From NCBI RefSeq assembly GCF_001270265.1, contig NZ_LGAP01000002.1, forward strand, positions 556,001-620,000: a stretch of DNA of 64,000 bases. The letters run 5' to 3'. The stretch's first letter is position 1, and each line of letters opens with the position of its first letter. A program made the position numbers and the translations under genes. The notes beneath the pieces were generated by a model. The model did no database searches. It was given only the letters and a program-made list of their open reading frames with translations, and was not told the DNA's origin. This document shows, piece by piece, positions 1-8,649 of this stretch. The stretch comes from Ensifer adhaerens. GTDB taxonomy: Bacteria > Pseudomonadota > Alphaproteobacteria > Rhizobiales > Rhizobiaceae.

Positions 1-1345
1 CACCGGGAATGATCTGCACCTTGTCGGAGACAAGGACATAGGGACGAAGATCCACATGCCGGGGCGCGATGCCTTTGTTGACGAGGATGGGCACGGTCGA
101 CAGCGACAGCGTCGGCTGGGCGATGTAGTTGGTCGGGCGGGCTTTCAGCTTTTCAGCGAAGAGGGCGCGCTCCTTCTTGCTGGCGGTCGGGCCGACCAGC
201 ATGCCGTAGCCGCCGGAGCCGTGCACCTCCTTGACCACCAGTTCTTCCAGGTGTTCGAGCACGTATTTGAGGCTCTGCGGCTCGGAACAGCGCCAGGTCG
301 GCACGTTTTCAAGCAGCGGCTTGCGGCCGGTGTAGAACTCGACGATTTCGGGCATGTAGGAATAGATCGCCTTGTCGTCGGAAATGCCGGTGCCCGGCGC
401 ATTGGCGATGGTGATGTTGCCGGCACGGTAGACATCCATGATGCCGGGAACGCCGAGCGCAGACTCCGGCCGAAATGTCAGAGGATCGAGGAAGTCGTCG
501 TCGACGCGGCGATAGAGCACGTCGATCGCCTCGTAGCCGCGCGTGGTGCGCATCTTCACCTTGCCGTCAATGACGCGCAGGTCCGACCCCTCGACCAGTT
601 CGACGCCCATCATGTCGGCGAGGAAAGCATGTTCGTAATAGGCGGAGTTGTAGATGCCGGGGGTAAGAACGGCAACGCGCGGCTTGCCACTGCAGCCGGG
701 AGGCGCCAGCGACGCCAGGCTCTGGCGCAAGAGGTAGGGATAGTTTTCGACCGGGCGCACGCGGTTCTGATGGAAGAGTTCTGGGAACATCTGCATCATC
801 GTTTCGCGGTTTTCCAGCATGTAGCTGACGCCTGACGGCGTGCGGGCATTGTCCTCGAGTACGTAGAACTGATCCTCGCCGGTGCGCACGATGTCGGTGC
901 CGACGATATGGGTGTAGACGCCGCCCGGCGGCCGGAAGCCGATCATCTGCGGCAGGAAGGCCACGTTCTTCTCGATCAGCTCGCGTGGCACGCGGCCGGC
1001 GCGGATGATCTCCTGCTTGTGGTAGATGTCATCGAGAAAGGCGTTGAGCGCGATGACCCGCTGTTCGATGCCCTGGGCGAGCTTGCGCCATTCTCGGCCG
1101 GAAATGATGCGGGGGATGAGGTCGAAGGGGATGAGTTTTTCGGAGGAGTCTGCGTGTCCGTAGACTGCGAAGGTGATGCCGGTTTTCCGGAAGATATTCT
1201 CGGCGTCCTTTGATTTCGTTATGAGCCGATTTCTGTCCTGGCTGGCATACCATTCATGATAGGTCGAATATGGCTGGCGCGGACTGCTGTCCGCATTCAT
1301 CATTTCGTCAAATGCCAAAGGCGTGGTCCCCTTATTTTTGACCAT
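1..1345 (-). CDS. Circularly permuted type 2 ATP-grasp protein (3' end cut by window edge)
   Basis: The reverse strand is open from an ATG at 1345 to the window edge, about 448 codons, with roughly the last 20 missing. The translation shows the family's hallmark segments: ITFAVYG followed by LIPFDLIPRII near residues 55-75, then RTGEDQFYVLEDNARTPSGV in the central part, and HVDLRPYVLVSDKVQIIPG at the visible end. The family (DUF404/DUF407 type) has an ATP-grasp fold with permuted order and is thought to ligate amino acids or peptides; no substrate is established. In many proteobacteria the next genes encode an alpha-E protein and a transglutaminase-like protease, which would lie beyond position 1. 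Other possible starts are ATGs at 1303 and 1300; none has a strong ribosome binding site. Confidence 0.9.
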   Translation of the reverse strand, partial: MVKNKGTTPLAFDEMMNADSSPRQPYSTYHEWYASQDRNRLITKSKDAENIFRKTGITFAVYGHADSSEKLIPFDLIPRIISGREWRKLAQGIEQRVIALNAFLDDIYHKQEIIRAGRVPRELIEKNVAFLPQMIGFRPPGGVYTHIVGTDIVRTGEDQFYVLEDNARTPSGVSYMLENRETMMQMFPELFHQNRVRPVENYPYLLRQSLASLAPPGCSGKPRVAVLTPGIYNSAYYEHAFLADMMGVELVEGSDLRVIDGKVKMRTTRGYEAIDVLYRRVDDDFLDPLTFRPESALGVPGIMDVYRAGNITIANAPGTGISDDKAIYSYMPEIVEFYTGRKPLLENVPTWRCSEPQSLKYVLEHLEELVVKEVHGSGGYGMLVGPTASKKERALFAEKLKARPTNYIAQPTLSLSTVPILVNKGIAPRHVDLRPYVLVSDKVQIIPG

Positions 1346-1538
1346 TTGAGTACAACGCTGGATGCAATGCAAGAAGCGTGCACAGTCGCGGGACAAGAAA
1401 GTTTTGGCGCGCTATTCCGGCTCTTGCGGGGAAAGAGATGCCCAACAATGGGGCGGTGGCGGTCTGCCACCGAATGCGGCTCGATCTCGGCGTCTTAGAA
1501 AATAAGCAAATGCTTGAAATTTGGGCGCGCCCGGGAGA

Positions 1539-2627
1539 CTAGCCGAGACCGAAAACGGTGATCGCTGCGGCTGCCAAGCCGGCCAGCACCAGAAGCGACA
1601 GCATGGCGGCGGCACTGGCGCGCGGGCCGGCGTCGGCCAGCTTGCGGATGTCGACTTCCAGGCCGAGTGCCGCCATGGCGATGACGGTCAGCCATGTGGC
1701 GAGGCGCGCAGCGCCAGTGGCGGCCGCGTCAGGGATCATTCCGCTGTTTCGGGCCACCGCGACGGCGAGGAACCCGAGAATGAACCACGGGACGAAATGC
1801 GCAAACGTGGCGAGGCGGGCACGGCGCTTGCCGGCGGGCAGGCTTGGCGCCAGCGGATGGGTTTCTCCTTCGCGGTTGATGATCGAGAAGCACAGCACGA
1901 CCGGGCCAAGCATCAGCACGCGAACGAGCTTGACCAGCGTGCCGACCTGCACGGACAGCGCGCTGAACGGAGCGGCCGCCGCCAGCACTTGCGGCACGGC
2001 ATAGACGGTCATGCCGGCCAGCACGCCGAAGCCATAGGGCGACATGCCGAACCAGCCGCCGATCAACGGCAGGGACAGGACGACGGCAATGCCGAGGATC
2101 GCGGTGAACGAAATGGCGGCGGCGACTTCATCGCCTTCCGCACCGATTGCCGGTGCGACGGCGGCGATCGCCGAGTTGCCGCAGATGGCATTGCCGCAGG
2201 CAATCAGCGTCGCCATTCGCTTCGGCAGGCCAAGCAACCGCGCGATCAGATAGCCGGAGACGATCGAGAGAAAGACGATACCGACGATGGTGGCCAGCAG
2301 CAGCGGGCCGCTGGCCAGGATCGCCTTGAAGCTGAGCGTTGCGCCGATCAGGACGATCGCCGCCTCCAGCAGCAGCTTGGAGGAAAAGCGGATGCCGGCC
2401 ATCCAGCGATCGCCGGGCGTCCAGAAGGCGCGCAGGAAGGCGCCGAGAAGGATGGCGATAACCAGCGCTTCCAGCCATGGCCGACCGGTCCAACGCGCCT
2501 CGAACCGTTCAAGGCCGAAGGCGGCGAGTGCTATGAGGCAACAGAGGATCAAACCCGGCGCGATGCGCGCTATGCGGGAAAGGAGCGTGGATGCGGGGGC
2601 GCTCGATGGGGGATGCGATGTGGACAT
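1539..2627 (-). CDS. YeiH/UPF0324 family putative sulfate exporter
   Basis: A 362-aa polytopic membrane protein with about ten hydrophobic segments. The conserved stretch around residues 145-160 (CGNAICGNSAIAAVAP) is characteristic of the YeiH/UPF0324 family. A cytoplasmic-looking basic loop (residues 255-275, GKRRARLA) separates the N- and C-terminal halves. Family members are annotated as putative sulfate or sulfonate-related exporters, but experimental evidence is thin. It is transcribed divergently from a LysR regulator 80 bp away, the same arrangement as yeiH/yeiE in enterobacteria, so the regulator probably controls it. Confidence 0.9.
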   Translation of the reverse strand: MSTSHPPSSAPASTLLSRIARIAPGLILCCLIALAAFGLERFEARWTGRPWLEALVIAILLGAFLRAFWTPGDRWMAGIRFSSKLLLEAAIVLIGATLSFKAILASGPLLLATIVGIVFLSIVSGYLIARLLGLPKRMATLIACGNAICGNSAIAAVAPAIGAEGDEVAAAISFTAILGIAVVLSLPLIGGWFGMSPYGFGVLAGMTVYAVPQVLAAAAPFSALSVQVGTLVKLVRVLMLGPVVLCFSIINREGETHPLAPSLPAGKRRARLATFAHFVPWFILGFLAVAVARNSGMIPDAAATGAARLATWLTVIAMAALGLEVDIRKLADAGPRASAAAMLSLLVLAGLAAAAITVFGLG

Positions 2628-2651
2628 GGCCGCAACCTAGTCCGATTGATA

Positions 2652-2668
2652 AATCTGTCTAACGGATT
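2652..2668. promoter_or_regulatory. Candidate LysR-type operator between yeiH-like and lysR genes
   Basis: The 80-bp divergent spacer contains AATC-N9-GATT, an imperfect dyad containing T-N11-A spacing typical of LysR sites. A further CAATC/GATTG pair lies just downstream (about 2677-2700). This is a pattern call only. Confidence 0.3.
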
Positions 2669-2707
2669 GTTCTTGTCAATCTGATCGGTTTTTGCGATTG
2701 ATTTTCT

Positions 2708-3577
2708 ATGACCCTCGACCAACTTCGCATTTTTGTAGCTGTCGCGGAGCGCCTGCATATGACGCGCGCCGCTGAGGCAATGAACGTCACGCAGTCGGCC
2801 GCCAGTGCGGCGATCGCCGCGCTTGAAACGCAGCACGACGTCAGGTTGTTCGATCGGGTCGGCCGTGGGTTGGCGTTGACGGAGGCTGGGACAGCCTTTC
2901 TGCCTGAGGCGAAAGCCGTTCTCGCGCGGGCCATGGCGGCAACCGCCTGCCTCAACGATCTGTCCGATCTGCGCCGCGGCACGCTTGTGATCGCCGCAAG
3001 CCAGACGGTGGCAAGCTACTGGCTGCCCGCCCGTCTCGCGCGCTTCACCCATGATTATCCGCACATCGACGTGAAGCTGACCGTGCGCAACACGGCGGTT
3101 GTCGCCGAGGCGGTCGAGGAAGGAACAGCGCAGCTCGGTTTCGTCGAGGGCAGGGTCGATGCGGAGAAGCTGGACCATCGCAGCGTGGCGGTCGATCGCA
3201 TCGCCATCTATGCGCCGCCCGGCCATGCGCTTGCCGGCGGGCCAGTCAATCTTGACGCGCTGCTTTCCGCGCGCTGGATGCTGCGCGAAGAAGGATCGGG
3301 GACGCGGGCAATGTTCCTGCAATCGATGCAGGCGCATGGTGCGGATATTGATCAGCTGAAGGTCGAACTCGAGCTTCCGTCGAACGAGGCGGTGCTGACG
3401 GCCGTCGAGAGCGGTCCCTTCATCACCGCCGTCTCGAAGCTTGCCGCCCAGCCCTTCGTCGATAGCGGCCGGCTCGTGGAACTGCCGTTCGAGCTTGCGG
3501 AACGCAGCTTCGAACTGCTGACGCATCGCGACCGCCAGTTCAGCCGAGCGGCGCGCGCCTTCGTCGATTTGCTCTGA
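2708..3577 (+). CDS. LysR-family transcriptional regulator (YeiE-like)
   Basis: A 289-aa protein with an N-terminal winged helix-turn-helix (residues 1-60; RAAEAMNVTQSAASAAIAAL) and a LysR substrate-binding domain (about 90-289). The start ATG gives the canonical MTLDQLRIFVAVAE opening. The closest functional analogue is YeiE, which in enterobacteria responds to sulfite and sits next to yeiH. Divergent orientation with the YeiH-like gene supports local regulation. The ligand is inferred, not shown. Confidence 0.88.
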   Translation: MTLDQLRIFVAVAERLHMTRAAEAMNVTQSAASAAIAALETQHDVRLFDRVGRGLALTEAGTAFLPEAKAVLARAMAATACLNDLSDLRRGTLVIAASQTVASYWLPARLARFTHDYPHIDVKLTVRNTAVVAEAVEEGTAQLGFVEGRVDAEKLDHRSVAVDRIAIYAPPGHALAGGPVNLDALLSARWMLREEGSGTRAMFLQSMQAHGADIDQLKVELELPSNEAVLTAVESGPFITAVSKLAAQPFVDSGRLVELPFELAERSFELLTHRDRQFSRAARAFVDLL

Positions 3578-3676
3578 CGGCCGGCTCGGCAAAGGCGATT
3601 GCCATTCAGTGCAACTGGACTATCAATAGATGCGGTTACCGGAGACGGCGCCCATTTCACTGCAAAGTTCCTTAAG

Positions 3677-3762
3677 GCGGTATCGATTTAAGGGGAAAAT
3701 ATGCCGCGAGTTTGAAGTGTTACAGCGTCCTTTGCGCGTCGTACATGACGCGCGGCGCTGTA
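3677..3762. repeat. Rhizobial intergenic palindrome, copy 1
   Basis: Nested inverted repeat: TACAGCG (3721-3727) pairs with CGCTGTA (3756-3762), and GCGCGTC (3734-3740) pairs with GACGCGC (3747-3753). The left flank (3677-3720) resembles sequence left of the copy near 56251. Related copies lie near 18158, 38216 and 56251. It adds a false in-frame ATG (3712) upstream of the next gene. Confidence 0.75.
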
Positions 3763-3783
3763 GTCTCGCAAGAGGTGACAACC

Positions 3784-4236
3784 GTGTTCGAAATCGTGGA
3801 AAGACCAGCGCAGCGGATCGCGGGTTCGTTCTGGGAGGGGACTTTCGGGGAGGCGGCGGATGGTGCGGTTCGCCGCCTGATCGCGGCGATGCAGGAGCAT
3901 CATCTGCGACTGCATCCGAAGGAGCATCCGACGCTCGTCGGCCTGTCCTGGAACGATCGTCCGGACGGCTTCCGCTACCTCGTCGGCTTCGTTTCGCAGA
4001 CGGCGGAAGCGACCAGCCATCCTGGTTACGTCGACCTGCCGGCCATGCGCTTCGTCAGCGCCATGCATCACCCTGACGATGGTGACGCTTTCGCGCATTA
4101 TCAGCGGATGTTCGACTGGATCGCCGCGGAAGGGCTGGCGGTCGACACAAGTGCGCTTCACTTTCGCGAGGAATATGAGCCGGGCTTTGTTTCACTCTCG
4201 CTCTCGTCGCTACGGCTGATGGTTCCGATCGGCTGA
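3784..4236 (+). CDS. GyrI-like / AraC effector-binding domain protein
   Basis: A 150-aa stand-alone effector-binding domain of the SbmC/GyrI type, with the usual alternation of 'WNDRPDGFRYLVGF', 'YVDLPAMRFV' and a C-terminal EEYEPG-like segment. Such proteins bind small hydrophobic ligands and some protect gyrase; no DNA-binding part is present. The start is GTG 3784, preceded by AGAGG eight bases upstream. An in-frame ATG at 3712 lies inside a palindromic repeat and is unlikely to be used. Function here is inferred from fold only. Confidence 0.75.
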   Translation: MFEIVERPAQRIAGSFWEGTFGEAADGAVRRLIAAMQEHHLRLHPKEHPTLVGLSWNDRPDGFRYLVGFVSQTAEATSHPGYVDLPAMRFVSAMHHPDDGDAFAHYQRMFDWIAAEGLAVDTSALHFREEYEPGFVSLSLSSLRLMVPIG

Positions 4237-4321
4237 TCCTCAGTATCAGAAAAATTGCTTTGACCATCAACGCCCCCGCGTCTATCGCGGCTGACCTCCC
4301 TTTGTCCGTTCGGATAGGTCA

Positions 4322-5197
4322 ATGACGCTCGCCCGCCTGGCTCCGGCCATCTTCGTACTGCTCTGGTCGACCGGCTGGGTCGTCGCCAAATATGCGGCCG
4401 CCTTTGCCGATCCGCTGACGTTTCTGGTGTTGCGCTACAGCCTGGCGATCCTGCTCTTCATCGGCTTCTGCCTCGTGACCGGGGCGAAATGGCCGAAGTC
4501 CTGGTCGGCGGCCGCCCATGCGGTCATCTCGGGCATGTTTTTGCACGGGCTCTATCTCGGCGCCGTGTGGTGGGCGATCGGGCAGGGCGTGCCCGCCGCG
4601 ATCTCGGGCATCATCGCCGGGCTGCAGCCGTTGATGACGGCCATTGCCGCCTCCGTCGTCATCGACGAGAAGCTCAGCGTTCAGCAGAAACTCGGGCTCG
4701 TGCTCGGCTTTTTCGGCATCGCGCTTGCCGTACTGCCAAAGGTGCTTTCGATCGATATGGGTGCAACGCCGATCCACCTGTTCCCGGTGATCATCAACGT
4801 GCTGGGCATGGCCGCCGTCACCTATGGCACGCTTTATCAGAAGCGACATCTTCAGAGTGGCGACATCCGCACGATCGCAGCGCTTCAATATCTCGGCGCG
4901 TTGATAGTCACAATTCCGCTGGCCCTGATGCTGGAGGACCTGCACGTCACCTGGAACCTGCAGATCTTTGCAGCGGTTGCGTGGTCGGTGCTGGGGCTTT
5001 CCATGGGTGCAATCGCGCTCCTGCTCTATCTCATCCGCCGTGGCCAGGTGTCGCGCGCCGCCTCGCTCATCTATCTCGTGCCGCCGCTGGCGGCCGTCCA
5101 GGCGTGGCTGTTCTTCGGCGAGGCGCTGACGCTGCCGATGATCATCGGCACGGTCATTGCCGTTGCCGGCGTTTACCTGACCAACCGCAAACAGTAG
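4322..5197 (+). CDS. EamA/DMT-family transporter
   Basis: A 291-aa integral membrane protein with ten predicted helices arranged as two EamA repeats (about residues 5-135 and 150-288). It opens with the typical 'FVLLWSTGWVVAKY' helix. The family exports amino acids or other metabolites; substrate cannot be read from sequence. Monocistronic, ending at a strong bidirectional hairpin shared with the convergent helicase gene. Confidence 0.88.
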   Translation: MTLARLAPAIFVLLWSTGWVVAKYAAAFADPLTFLVLRYSLAILLFIGFCLVTGAKWPKSWSAAAHAVISGMFLHGLYLGAVWWAIGQGVPAAISGIIAGLQPLMTAIAASVVIDEKLSVQQKLGLVLGFFGIALAVLPKVLSIDMGATPIHLFPVIINVLGMAAVTYGTLYQKRHLQSGDIRTIAALQYLGALIVTIPLALMLEDLHVTWNLQIFAAVAWSVLGLSMGAIALLLYLIRRGQVSRAASLIYLVPPLAAVQAWLFFGEALTLPMIIGTVIAVAGVYLTNRKQ

Positions 5198-5202
5198 GCA
5201 TA

Positions 5203-5235
5203 AAAAACGGCGGGCCGAAGCGGCCCGCCGTTTTT
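5203..5235. terminator. Bidirectional intrinsic terminator (EamA / DEAD helicase)
   Basis: Perfect 15-bp stem (5203-5217 with 5221-5235) with a 3-nt loop. It is GC-rich at the top and flanked by A5 on one side and T5 on the other, so it can act on both strands. It sits between two convergent genes. Confidence 0.92.
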
Positions 5236-5305
5236 ATCTCTTTGTTTCTACGTATTTCCTGACGGAAACCGCTTCACACTTTATTCCTGGAAATGCTCGT
5301 GCAGA

Positions 5306-6862
5306 TCAGGCCTGCGGGCCGCGGTTGCCGCCGCCGGCGCCACGACGCATGCCGCCCTGGCCACCTTCGCGGCGGTCGCCGCCCTGGCCTTCGGGACGCG
5401 GGCCCTTGTTGCGCCATTCGCCCGGCTTCTGGCCGGGACGACCGTGGTGCTTCTTGGCTTCGTGGTTGCGGTTGCCTTCCGAACGACCTTCGGCATGGCC
5501 CTGGCCGGCCGGGCGCTGGCCACGGTGTTCCGCCTTCTGCGGACGGTCGTCGCGCAGGAGGTCGTCACCGGCAAAGCTGCTCGGAGCGAGTGCCGACTGG
5601 CGAGCCGGACGCTCGCGACGCGGACGGGATTCCTGTCGCTGGCCGCCGCCATTGCCGCGGTGCTGGCCGTTGCCATTGCCGTTGCCGCGGCCGCCGCGTC
5701 CCTTGGACGGACGGGCCTGGTCGGCAGGCGCTTCGCCGCTGGCGACAGCGATGTTGATGCCCATCAGCTTCTCGATGTCGCGAAGCAGACGGATTTCGTC
5801 CGGTGCGCAGAAGGCGATCGCAATGCCGTCGCGGCCGGCGCGGGCGGTACGGCCGATGCGGTGAACATAGGCGTCCGGAACTTCCGGCAGGTCGTAGTTG
5901 TAGACGTGGGTGACGCCGGGGATGTCGATGCCGCGGGCTGCGACGTCGGTTGCGACAAGCACGCGGATCTCACCGTCACGGAAGGACTTGAGGGCACGCT
6001 CGCGCTGGCCTTGGCTCTTGTTGCCGTGGATCGAGGCGGCCTTGAAGCCGACGTGGTCGAGATGCTTCATCAGCTTCTCGGCGCCATGCTTGGTGCGGCT
6101 GAAGATCAGCGACAGGCCATCCGGATTGTCGGTCAGGGTCTTCTTGAGGATGGTCGTCTTCAGGTCCTTGCCGGGAACGAAGTGAACATACTGTTCAACC
6201 TTGTCGGCGGCCTTGCCCGGAGGCGTCACTTGAACCTTGACCGGGTCGGTCAGATACTCGCCGGCGAGTTCGGCAATCAGCTTCGGCATCGTCGCAGAGA
6301 ACAGCAGCGTCTGGCGGTTCTTAGGCACGAGCTTGGAGATTTTGCGCAGGTCATGGATGAAGCCGAGGTCGAGCATCTGGTCGGCTTCGTCGAGCACGAG
6401 GTAGCGACCCTGGGTCAGCGTCACGGCCTTGCGGTTGATGAGGTCGAGCAGGCGACCCGGCGTTGCGACGAGGATGTCGACGCCGCGGGCGAGCTGTTCG
6501 GTCTGCTTGTTGATCGAGACGCCGCCGACGACAACGCCGATTTTCAGCGGGGACTTCTTGACGAACAGCTTGAGGTTGGCAGCGATCTGGTTGACCAGTT
6601 CGCGGGTCGGCGCCAGCACCAGGGCGCGGATGTTGCGCGGGTCGGGACGCTTGCCGTCGGCAACGAGCTTTTCGATCATCGGCAGGCCAAAGGCGGCGGT
6701 CTTGCCGGTTCCGGTCTGGGCGAGACCAATCAAGTCGTGGCCCTTCAACACCAGCGGAATGGCCTGCGCCTGGATCGGCGTCGGCTTTTCAAAGCCGTTG
6801 GCGGACAGGGTCTCCAGAATGTGTTCGGAAAGACCAAGATCTTTAAAGGTGGACAAATGCAT
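5306..6862 (-). CDS. rhlE: DEAD-box ATP-dependent RNA helicase (RhlE-like)
   Basis: A 518-aa RNA helicase. Visible motifs: Q motif near residue 31, Walker A AQTGTGKT (48-55), PTREL (85-89), DEAD (158-161), SAT (189-191), and HRIGRTAR (333-340). The tail from about residue 381 to 518 is a low-complexity Gly/Arg/Gln/Asn-rich region with many RGG/GG-type repeats, a common RNA-binding or condensate-forming extension. The start ATG has an AAAAGG ribosome binding site. RhlE-type helicases act in ribosome assembly and mRNA decay, often at low temperature. The 292-bp upstream gap may be a long leader; I saw no gene in it. Confidence 0.93.
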   Translation of the reverse strand: MHLSTFKDLGLSEHILETLSANGFEKPTPIQAQAIPLVLKGHDLIGLAQTGTGKTAAFGLPMIEKLVADGKRPDPRNIRALVLAPTRELVNQIAANLKLFVKKSPLKIGVVVGGVSINKQTEQLARGVDILVATPGRLLDLINRKAVTLTQGRYLVLDEADQMLDLGFIHDLRKISKLVPKNRQTLLFSATMPKLIAELAGEYLTDPVKVQVTPPGKAADKVEQYVHFVPGKDLKTTILKKTLTDNPDGLSLIFSRTKHGAEKLMKHLDHVGFKAASIHGNKSQGQRERALKSFRDGEIRVLVATDVAARGIDIPGVTHVYNYDLPEVPDAYVHRIGRTARAGRDGIAIAFCAPDEIRLLRDIEKLMGINIAVASGEAPADQARPSKGRGGRGNGNGNGQHRGNGGGQRQESRPRRERPARQSALAPSSFAGDDLLRDDRPQKAEHRGQRPAGQGHAEGRSEGNRNHEAKKHHGRPGQKPGEWRNKGPRPEGQGGDRREGGQGGMRRGAGGGNRGPQA

Positions 6863-7154
6863 ATACCTTTTGGGGGCGCCAAACGCATTCGCCGGAACCG
6901 CAGTCTGCTGTTCCGGTGTCGTTCGGCGTCAAGAACCCCGCGTGAATTGGGAACTTGTGGGTTAAGAAAAAAGTCGTCAAGCGCCTGTGCTGTCGCCGGT
7001 TACGGCGTATGGGTGCGCTTTTCCTTCTTCACGGCTTTCTGTGGTGCCGAGGGCGCGCTCACGCGGCGGCCTGAAGGTGACGCTGCGTCCATGTCGTCGT
7101 TTTGGCCCCAAAAGTCAAGGTGCATCTTTTCGCAGGTGCGAAATGAGGTGGGGG

Positions 7155-8258
7155 CTATTCGTCCACCGCCAGCTCGAAATCGGCGTCGGCAGCCTCCTGG
7201 CCGTTGACGAGGATCACCACGCGATGGGCGCCAGGATAGTAACGGCGGGTTGTGATCGGCCGGATGGCGTGACGCTTCTTGATCTCGATCGTCGCGCCCG
7301 GCTCCAGCGTCGCTGATGTCCATTTGAACACTTTGGGCGAGGTCGTGCCATTGGCTTTGCGATGGTGCACGGCATAGTCGATCATAATCTTCTGGGCCGT
7401 CTTTGCGGTGTGCCTGACCGCGAGCTTGAACACGAGGCTTTCCCCGAGGGCGATCTCCGACCGGTCGAGCGAGAATGCAGCATCGATGCCGGAGGGCGCC
7501 GCAAAGCCGAAGTTCGAAAAGGCTGCCTCATGGCCCTGCTTTAGAAGCGTTCGCGACGCGTGGCGCAGCAATTGCCGCCGCTCCGGTGAGGCGCCTGCCA
7601 TGTGTTCGGCGACGAAGCCTGCCACCAGATCGGGGTGATCCTTGGCGATGTCGTTGAGGCTGTTGGCGACCGAGCGGCGCACATAGTCTTCCGGGTCGTC
7701 GATGAGGGCCGTCAGGATCGGCAGGATAGGCTCGGGATTGCGGATGAGCTTCGGCAGCCGCATCGCCCAGGGCAGGCGAGGGCGCGTGCCTTCGCTTGCC
7801 AGACGCCTGACATGGTGATTGGCGTCGGTGACCCATGAGCCGATGATCGTGAGCGCCCGTTCCTGATCCTGGTCGATGAACACGCGGATGCCGAACTCGG
7901 CGGTGAAGTGCGGCGTCAAAGCGCGCAGCAGCGACAGCGAGAGCTCGAAATCGCCGAGCCCTCGCACCGCGACATATTGGCTGATGGGCAGCAAAGCCCA
8001 GCCGCTGAGGCCGGTCCTTCCGTCGGAAGGCAGGCAGTCGCCAAGGGTTGCCGCGGCTTGCGGAAAGGACTGCGGCAGGGTTTCGATGAGCGCATCGCGG
8101 ATCTGCAGCGATCGTTGCATCAGTTCCAGCGCGTCGAGATTGTCGCCGGCAAGTGACGTGAACCTTCCGCGGTCGAATGTCGGGCGGACCGCGCTCAGGC
8201 GGTCGGCGATGGTGGCGACGACGCCCGGATGCAGCAGGTTTTTCAGTGGCTCCGCCAT
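7155..8258 (-). CDS. DNA alkylation repair protein (AlkD-like HEAT repeats)
   Basis: A 367-aa, mostly helical protein. HEAT-like repeats occupy about residues 60-245, with 'WVTDANHHVRRLASEGTRPRLPW' being the signature of this DNA-glycosylase-like family. The C-terminal about 100 residues are beta-rich ('ATIEIKKRHAIRPITTRRYYPG'), a known extension of one subfamily. The start is ATG 8258 (MAEPLKN); the frame continues upstream but only as overlap with the preceding gene. That gene is co-directional and ends 20 bp upstream, so the two form an operon. The family excises alkylated bases such as 3-methyladenine. Confidence 0.87.
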   Translation of the reverse strand: MAEPLKNLLHPGVVATIADRLSAVRPTFDRGRFTSLAGDNLDALELMQRSLQIRDALIETLPQSFPQAAATLGDCLPSDGRTGLSGWALLPISQYVAVRGLGDFELSLSLLRALTPHFTAEFGIRVFIDQDQERALTIIGSWVTDANHHVRRLASEGTRPRLPWAMRLPKLIRNPEPILPILTALIDDPEDYVRRSVANSLNDIAKDHPDLVAGFVAEHMAGASPERRQLLRHASRTLLKQGHEAAFSNFGFAAPSGIDAAFSLDRSEIALGESLVFKLAVRHTAKTAQKIMIDYAVHHRKANGTTSPKVFKWTSATLEPGATIEIKKRHAIRPITTRRYYPGAHRVVILVNGQEAADADFELAVDE

Positions 8259-8278
8259 CTCTCGGTCTTCTCCCCGGC

Positions 8279-8578
8279 TCAGATCTGTTGCTCGACGGCA
8301 AAGTGCTGCATCAGCATTACCGCGCTGATTGCTGCCATGTAAGGAGCGAAATCCGGATCGCGACGCACGCGCTCGCCTGCGGATTTGGCGGCGTCGAGCG
8401 TTTCCCACTCGACCAGATCCGCAAGCATGCCGGGCGTTTCGCACGAGCCGACGGCTCGCCAGGAAATGAAGCCGGGATAGTGGGAAATGGCCTGCATCGC
8501 CCGTTGGCGCGCCGCTGTGGCTGCCGGCTTGTCCGCAACGATGCAGACGGCGAGTTCGAGGATATTCTGGGCGGTCAT
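8279..8578 (-). CDS. Small protein, possibly monooxygenase-like (ABM fold)
   Basis: A 99-aa protein with an aromatic, alpha/beta pattern ('HYPGFISWRAVGS', 'DLVEWETLDAAKSAGERV') like small dimeric alpha-beta-barrel proteins of the antibiotic-biosynthesis-monooxygenase group. Start ATG 8578 is preferred over GTG 8590 because GGAG lies seven bases upstream. It lies 20 bp before the DNA-alkylation-repair gene and divergent from a WYL regulator, suggesting joint control. No catalytic residues can be named. Confidence 0.65.
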   Translation of the reverse strand: MTAQNILELAVCIVADKPAATAARQRAMQAISHYPGFISWRAVGSCETPGMLADLVEWETLDAAKSAGERVRRDPDFAPYMAAISAVMLMQHFAVEQQI

Positions 8579-8649
8579 TGCATGCTCCACGTTGATTGCC
8601 GCTTGACTTAATCACAGATCAACTGACAGCTTTATGGCCATAACCGCAC

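Noticed and set aside
1521-2684. 387-codon open frame on the plus strand
   Set aside because: Antisense to the YeiH-like membrane protein; gives a highly charged, low-complexity product.
5444-7207. 587-codon open frame on the plus strand
   Set aside because: Antisense to the DEAD-box helicase; composition reflects the mirror of its codons.
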